Source: Actinoallomurus vinaceus (GTDB taxonomy: Bacteria > Actinomycetota > Actinomycetes > Streptosporangiales > Streptosporangiaceae). From it: 64,000 bases of DNA. The notes beneath the pieces were generated by a model. The model saw nothing but the letters and a program-made list of their open reading frames with translations, ran no database searches and was not told the DNA's origin. Positions within the stretch are counted from its first letter, which is position 1. Each line of letters opens with the position of its first letter. The stretch is from NCBI RefSeq assembly GCF_039542055.1, contig NZ_BAABHK010000001.1, positions 744,001 through 808,000 of the forward strand, given 5' to 3'. The position numbers and the translations under genes are program-made. Shown here piece after piece: positions 59,693-64,000 of this stretch.

Positions 59693-60694
59693 TCAGCGCC
59701 GTACGAACCGCGACTGCAGCTTGTACGGGTACGGCGGCTCGATGTCGCTCGCCGCGGTGAGCCGGTCCACCTGTTCGGCGGTCAGCGACCACTCGACGGC
59801 GGCGAGGTTGTCCTTCACGTGGTCGACGGTGCGCGCGCCGATGATCGGGGCGGTGACCGGCGTGCGCTGCATCAGCCAGCGCAGCGACACCTGCGCCGCC
59901 GTACGGCCGGTCTCCGCGGCGATCGCGGCGACCTCGTCGACCACCCGCCAGGTGCGTTCGGTGGCGTACTTGCTCCAGGGAATCGTTCCGGAGTCCTCGC
60001 CCTGCTTGACGCGGCTGCCCTCCGACGGGGCGGTCGTGCCGCGCCGGTACTTGCCGGACAGCCAGCCGGCCCGCAGCGGTGACCAGGGGATCACGCCGAG
60101 GCCTTCGGATCGGCAGACGGGGAGCAGTTCCCACTCGGCCTCGCGGTCGAGCAGGTTGTAGAGCGGCTGGAGGCACACGAACGGCTCCCAGCCGTGCATC
60201 GCCGACAGGTCGAGGGCCTTCTGCAGCTGCCAGCCGCAGAAGTTGCTGGCGCCGACGTACCGAACGGTTCCGTTCCGTACGAGCGTGTCCAGGGTGGACA
60301 GGGTCTCCTCGAGCGGCGTGGCGTCGTCCCAGACGTGCACCTGGTACAGGTCGATGTGGTCGGTGCCGAGCCGGCGGAGGCTGGCGTGCACGGCGTCGAG
60401 GATGTGCTTGCGCGACACGCCGCCGTCGTTCGGGCCCGGGCCCGTCTTGCCGAACGCCTTCGTGGCGATGACGAAGTCGTCGCGGTTCTTGTTCTTCAGC
60501 CAGCGGCCAAGGATCTCCTCGGACCCGCCCTGCGCGTAGACGTCGGCGGTGTCGAGGAACGTTCCGCCCGCCTCGGCGTAGGCGTCCATGATGTGGTGAC
60601 TCGTCTGTTCGTCCGTCTCCACGCCGAACATCATCGTGCCCAGGCACAGCTCGCTGACCTGGAGACCGGACCTGCCGAGAAATCGATGCTCCAT
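59693..60694 (-). CDS. Aldo/keto reductase
   Basis: 333 residues, TIM-barrel AKR. The tetrad is visible: Asp and Tyr in LDTADVYAQGGSEE, Lys in VIATKAFG, His in DLYQVHVWD. The NADPH site is SNFCGWQ... and APIIGARTVDHVKDNL. It is a cytoplasmic NADPH-dependent carbonyl reductase of unknown substrate. Expressed from a MerR-type promoter (60702-60732). Confidence 0.9.
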   Translation of the reverse strand: MEHRFLGRSGLQVSELCLGTMMFGVETDEQTSHHIMDAYAEAGGTFLDTADVYAQGGSEEILGRWLKNKNRDDFVIATKAFGKTGPGPNDGGVSRKHILDAVHASLRRLGTDHIDLYQVHVWDDATPLEETLSTLDTLVRNGTVRYVGASNFCGWQLQKALDLSAMHGWEPFVCLQPLYNLLDREAEWELLPVCRSEGLGVIPWSPLRAGWLSGKYRRGTTAPSEGSRVKQGEDSGTIPWSKYATERTWRVVDEVAAIAAETGRTAAQVSLRWLMQRTPVTAPIIGARTVDHVKDNLAAVEWSLTAEQVDRLTAASDIEPPYPYKLQSRFVRR

Positions 60695-60701
60695 GCCACG
60701 G

Positions 60702-60732
60702 ACGCTAGGGCGTGGAGCGCGCTCCAGGTCAA
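60702..60732 (-). promoter_or_regulatory. MerR-type promoter of the aldo/keto reductase gene
   Basis: On the minus strand: -35 TTGACC, a 19-bp spacer containing the perfect palindrome TGGAGCGCGCTCCA (60713-60726), and -10 TAGCGT. The -10 ends 7 bp before the start codon, again predicting a leaderless mRNA. The core CTTGAYCTRGAGYGCGCTCMA is shared with the merR promoter. Confidence 0.8.
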
Positions 60733-60774
60733 GGGCGGCAGGCGCCGCAGCGCGCCGCCGGGATCCGCATGAGA

Positions 60775-60815
60775 CGCGGCCCCGGCTCCTTCTAACGGTG
60801 GGAGCCGGGGCCGCG
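60775..60815 (-). terminator. Terminator of the secreted-protein gene at 60860
   Basis: Perfect 15-bp stem (CGCGGCCCCGGCTCC / GGAGCCGGGGCCGCG) with an 11-nt loop, 45 bp beyond the stop of the minus-strand gene. Confidence 0.75.
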
Positions 60816-60859
60816 TTCGATGCTGGATCCTTGACGGGCGTCAGAGGGCCGCGTGTTAC

Positions 60860-61384
60860 TCAGTACTTGTAGTACGGGTTCTTGATGTACTTCTTCGTGG
60901 TGCACTTCGGGATGTTGGCGACCGGGTAGTCCTGGCAGACCTGCACCTTGACGCCGCGCATGAACGCCTTGCGGCCCGTGGTCACCTTCCAGTCGATGTG
61001 CTTGCCCTTGCCGCAGACCTTCTTGCTCGTGTACTCATCGTCGTTCGCCTTGGCGAGGTCCGCGATGATCCGGGCCCTGGCGCACGTCCTGTTGCCCGCC
61101 GTGGCCGACGAGATATCGGTGATCCTCACGGCCCACTCGGCCTTGTCACCGACCCACCCGTCGTGCCAGCCAACCCAGCCCTTTCCCTTGGGAATGCCGC
61201 TCAGGCGGGTGCCCAGGCCGCTCAGGACGAAAGAGGTCTTCTTCGAGGCGGCGATCTCGATGGGGGAGGAGGTCTTGGCGGAAGCGGGAGCGGTCGCGGC
61301 CGAGGCCATCGGCGCCAGCGCGAAGGAGGCCGCGACCACCGCCGAGAGCATGCCGACGCGACGGGAGATTCGCTGAGTGGACAT
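60860..61384 (-). CDS. Small secreted protein of unknown function
   Basis: 174 residues. A signal peptide (~1-30: RRVGMLSAVVAASFALAPMASA) with cleavage after ASA is followed by a ~140-residue basic domain with four Cys (RTCAR, KKVCGKG, VQVCQDY, PKCTTKK) that could form two disulfides, and a Tyr/Lys-rich end (KNPYYKY). I do not recognise the domain. Confidence 0.75.
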   Translation of the reverse strand: MSTQRISRRVGMLSAVVAASFALAPMASAATAPASAKTSSPIEIAASKKTSFVLSGLGTRLSGIPKGKGWVGWHDGWVGDKAEWAVRITDISSATAGNRTCARARIIADLAKANDDEYTSKKVCGKGKHIDWKVTTGRKAFMRGVKVQVCQDYPVANIPKCTTKKYIKNPYYKY

Positions 61385-61718
61385 CGTTTCCTCTTGGGGG
61401 TCGGAGGGATGATGCGATGGCCCACATCATGGTGATCGGCGGGTAGTCCAAAGAAGATCCTCAGGTCCTAATCCCTGATGGTGCCCCAGCACTACTTGGA
61501 TGTCGTGGCGGTTGTTCACCGCAGGCTCCGGCGGTCTCCGGCGCGCGGGTAGATGTGCCGTACGCAATCGCAAATCGACCGAGCCTTTCGCTGATGGATC
61601 GCACACACTGCTCGGCGGGGCGTCAAGATCGTTTGGCTGCTTCCCGGCCGCAGGCCCATCTACCTGACGTTTTCTCCGTTTGTAGCGCTATAGTGCCCGC
61701 ATTACGGAAGGCGGCGCG
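61385..61718. other. 334-bp divergent intergenic region
   Basis: No gene seen. A candidate promoter for the + strand gene is TATAGT (61689-61694) with a weak -35 CTGACG (61664-61669), spacer 19 bp. The 60860 gene has AGAGGAAAC just before its start. Otherwise unremarkable. Confidence 0.4.
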
Positions 61719-62348
61719 GTGACGCAAAATCAGCATCGAGGCGGCGGTAACAGCGCCCCTCTCTTCCTCATTCTGGGCGGCGTCGCGGGCGTGGTGGTGG
61801 AGTTCGCCATCAACCTCGTCCTGTCCTACACGGTGAAGACCTCAAGCCTGTCGGTCATCTACGTCCTCGGCGGGTTCGAAGCGGTGATCACAGGCCTGGT
61901 GACCGGCGGTGTCACGCTCCTGGGCCGCCCCCGGCACTATGGCCTCGCCGTGGCGGCGGGCTTCGTCGCACTGATCGCCGGCGTGATCGGCGACCTGCTC
62001 GCTCGTCCCGTCATATGGATCCTGCACGACCTGCCGGTGAACGCCAGTACGTTCACCGGCTACTTCACCCACCAAACGGTCGTCTCCTTGCTGACCAACC
62101 TGCTGCCGATCGTCGCGGCGGCGGTGCTCACCGCGGTGGGCGTATCAAGAAACGCGCGTACTCCCGCAGCGGTTGCTCCACCTCCGGGGTACTGGAACCA
62201 GTCCTCTTCCTATGGACCGCCTCAGCCAGGACCCGGGATGGGCGCCCCGCCGTACGCGCCGCCGGGACCGGCCGCCGGCGGCCCGCCTCCCCAGGGCTGG
62301 GAGCCGCCGATGGGCCCCGGAGGACCGCCGCCGCCCGTTCAGCCGTAG
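61719..62348 (+). CDS. Membrane protein with Pro-rich tail
   Basis: 209 residues. Four hydrophobic segments (~15-37, ~45-68, ~75-97, ~120-142) are followed by a Gly/Pro/Tyr-rich cytoplasmic tail (YGPPQPGPGMGAPPYAPPGP). Start GTG 61719 with GGAAGG upstream. No family recognised. Confidence 0.75.
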   Translation: MTQNQHRGGGNSAPLFLILGGVAGVVVEFAINLVLSYTVKTSSLSVIYVLGGFEAVITGLVTGGVTLLGRPRHYGLAVAAGFVALIAGVIGDLLARPVIWILHDLPVNASTFTGYFTHQTVVSLLTNLLPIVAAAVLTAVGVSRNARTPAAVAPPPGYWNQSSSYGPPQPGPGMGAPPYAPPGPAAGGPPPQGWEPPMGPGGPPPPVQP

Positions 62349-62451
62349 AGGGCCCGGTCCGGAACCGGCTGATCTTTTGCGGCGTCCCAGTTTTCACACG
62401 GGACGGTCGAACGCTCCCAGGTGGGGCACCGCCCCGTGGGAGGGGAGCACG

Positions 62452-63168
62452 GTGCCCAGCTACCTGCAGACGCTGCCATTGCACACGATCACCGAGGTGT
62501 ACGGCGAGGCCGGCCTGCGCGATCGGTTCTCCCGTGAGATCGAACGGTTCGCGGAGCCGGACTGGCGTCGGCTCAACAAGGCGCTCTCCCTGGCGAGCGA
62601 CCTCCACCGCCAGGATCGCCGCGTGCGCGAACCCGTGGTCAACCATCTGCTGCGCGTGGCACTACGGGTGATGTGCCACTACGAGGTGGACGACGTCGAC
62701 ATCGTCGTCGCGGCCCTCCTGCACGACTCCGTCGAGGACCATCCCGTCGAACTGGCGGGCGACGGCCACGACGACCCTGCCGAGGCGGCCCTGGAGGTCC
62801 TGTCCGCCGAGTTCGGTCCGCGCGTCGCCGGACTCGTACGTGCCGTGACGAACCCGGCGTACGACCGAACCCGCGACGTCCACGCCCAGTATCGGGCGCA
62901 CGTCGTCGCCAGCCTGGACCGCCACCCCGCGGCCCGGGTCATCAAGGTGTCCGACTTCACCGACAACGGTGTCGGGCTCATTCACACCACCGGCCCGAAG
63001 GTCCGCAAGCTCGCCATGAAGTACCGCCCGCTCGTCCCAGAGTTGAAGGAACTGGTCAACCGCCCCGACACCCCGCTGGCGGCCCCGGTCAGACTGCACA
63101 TCGTCCGCCAACTCGACCGCGCCGACCAGCGGTTCACCGCCATTCTCCAAGACCCCCGCGAGCGTTGA
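62452..63168 (+). CDS. HD-domain protein of RelA/SpoT hydrolase type
   Basis: 238 residues from a GTG with GGGAGGGGAG upstream. It has the (p)ppGpp-hydrolase layout: His65 in NHLLRVALRV, His91-Asp92 and Glu-Asp in LLHDSVEDHP, and Asp168 in IKVSDFTDN. There is no synthetase, TGS or ACT domain, so it resembles the small alarmone hydrolases (MESH1-like) or related HD hydrolases. It might trim (p)ppGpp or another nucleotide. Confidence 0.75.
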   Translation: MPSYLQTLPLHTITEVYGEAGLRDRFSREIERFAEPDWRRLNKALSLASDLHRQDRRVREPVVNHLLRVALRVMCHYEVDDVDIVVAALLHDSVEDHPVELAGDGHDDPAEAALEVLSAEFGPRVAGLVRAVTNPAYDRTRDVHAQYRAHVVASLDRHPAARVIKVSDFTDNGVGLIHTTGPKVRKLAMKYRPLVPELKELVNRPDTPLAAPVRLHIVRQLDRADQRFTAILQDPRER

Positions 63169-63276
63169 CAGGCACCTCACCGGTATCCGCCAACGTCAGC
63201 GAGGGCCTGCGTTTGACGAACGCCGTGCGGGGCACTTTCGCGTCAATTGCCGTCGATTCATGAAGGGAGCACGACG

Positions 63277-63480
63277 ATGGGCGTGATGTTCCGCAAGCGC
63301 CAGAAGTTCGGTCCCCTGATTCTCAATTTCACCGAGCACGGGTTCTCCTCGTGGTCCATCAAGATCGGGCGCTGGTCGTGGAACTCGCGGGCCCGCGCGC
63401 ACCGGGTCGACCTACCGGGCCCGCTGTCGTGGAAGCAGAACAAGTCCCGCAGGCGAGAGAGGGCGTCCGATCACCGGTGA
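63277..63480 (+). CDS. DUF4236 protein
   Basis: 67 residues from ATG 63277 with AAGGGAG upstream. MFRKRQKFGPLILNFTEHGFSSWSIKIGRWSWNS follows the DUF4236 pattern (FRK+...GPxxxNxxxxGxSxSxGxxG). The C-terminus is strongly basic. Function unknown. Confidence 0.7.
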   Translation: MGVMFRKRQKFGPLILNFTEHGFSSWSIKIGRWSWNSRARAHRVDLPGPLSWKQNKSRRRERASDHR

Positions 63481-63649
63481 TCGGTGAGAGTAGCGTGGCA
63501 GAGATTCCCGATATCAGTCTCGCTTGACCGCACCGGTCCTCATCGCCCTTGCGAAGGCTTCGCCTGAACCAAGACCGCTGACGAGATCCTCGAACGCCTC
63601 GCCTCATATCTTGATCGGATCCCTGACGCAGGACACTAGGATGCTCACT

Positions 63650-64000
63650 ATGGAGCCGGTGGAGCCCATAGAGGAAGAGCCGACGTCCTCACCGACTGTG
63701 CCTGCCAGTGGAGCAGGCTCGGCATTCGGTTCCCAACCGACGGCTCATCTACTGCTCGACCGCTATGAGCTGCTACGGGTTCTCGGCGCCGGAGGCATGG
63801 CGTCCGTCCACCTGGCCTATGACCACACGGCGCGCAGGCAGGTGGCGGTCAAGTTCATGCTGCCTGACCTGGCACATAAGGTCGAATTCCGCCGCCGTTT
63901 CGAGCGCGAGGCGAAGGTGGCCACCGGGCTCGACCATCCAAGGATCGTGACGGTTTTCGAGAGCGGGCGCGCATCCCTGGACGGCGACAACGTGCCCTAC
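63650..64000 (+). CDS. Ser/Thr protein kinase, 3' end outside the window
   Basis: At least 117 residues. An acidic N-terminal leader (~1-35) precedes the start of a Hanks kinase domain: YELLRVLGAGGMASVHLAYD (glycine loop), QVAVKFMLPDLA (catalytic Lys), then FEREAKVATGLDHPRIVTVFESG (helix C Glu). TAGGAT 7 nt before the ATG could be a -10, giving a leaderless transcript; ATG 63641 is an alternative start. Gene truncated by the right edge. Confidence 0.88.
   Translation, partial: MEPVEPIEEEPTSSPTVPASGAGSAFGSQPTAHLLLDRYELLRVLGAGGMASVHLAYDHTARRQVAVKFMLPDLAHKVEFRRRFEREAKVATGLDHPRIVTVFESGRASLDGDNVPY

Overview
The window is chromosomal DNA of a high-GC Gram-positive actinobacterium. The evidence is GC-rich third codon positions, many GTG starts, 4-bp ATGA/GTGA gene overlaps, a BldC regulator, DUF5753/DUF397 remnants, F420-type oxidoreductase family members, L,D-transpeptidases, and a complete 14-gene nuo operon flanked by menaquinone genes. 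The gene style resembles Streptosporangiales (Thermomonosporaceae-like). That placement is an inference from gene style and was not tested.

Layout. 1-10.2 kb: regulator and transporter modules, comprising a sigma factor with a membrane partner, an ABC exporter, a hydrolase/HTH divergent pair, an LLM-class oxidoreductase, and a PadR-ABC (MacB/FtsX-like) operon with paired palindromic operators. 10.2-13.5 kb: a decayed stretch with a truncated esterase, a deletion scar joining the halves of an ATP-binding/DUF5753/DUF397 module, a HIT protein, and an orphan excisionase-like antitoxin whose PIN toxin is cut after about 10 codons. 13.6-22.7 kb: an envelope region with a Ser/Thr kinase, two L,D-transpeptidase lipoproteins, and between them a system II cytochrome c maturation operon (histidine phosphatase, TlpA/ResA, CcdA, ResB, CcsB). 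A BlaI-like palindrome lies before tlpA. 22.7-26.6 kb: a PLDc_N membrane protein, an anthrax-lethal-factor-like metallopeptidase with a small acidic partner, bldC, a PLP-dependent dehydratase and a DUF4229 protein.

26.7-45.6 kb is the respiratory core: menG (demethylmenaquinone methyltransferase) divergent from a geranylgeranyl/menaquinone reductase, then nuoA-N, then a polyprenyl diphosphate synthase. A perfect Rex (NADH/NAD+ sensor) operator sits in the divergent promoter, so quinone tailoring and complex I can be read as one redox-responsive unit. 45.6-52.6 kb: a secreted anchored protein, five tandem secreted trypsin-like proteases that carry duplicated promoters, and rarD. A frameshifted copy of the rarD 3' end lies between proteases 4 and 5 and records the duplication.

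52.7-58.2 kb: msrA, followed by an island bracketed by divergent repeats of the msrA tail and of a flavoprotein 5' end. The island carries an AbiEi/AbiEii-like type IV toxin-antitoxin operon behind a 14-bp perfect inverted repeat, a small RelE-like ORF, and an XRE/flavoprotein cluster. 58.5-64 kb: GrpB, a MerR regulator convergent with an aldo/keto reductase (both with matching 19-bp-spacer MerR promoters and apparently leaderless starts), secreted and membrane proteins, a RelA/SpoT-type HD protein, a DUF4236 protein and the start of a second Ser/Thr kinase. No rRNA, tRNA, CRISPR array or intact transposase was recognised.
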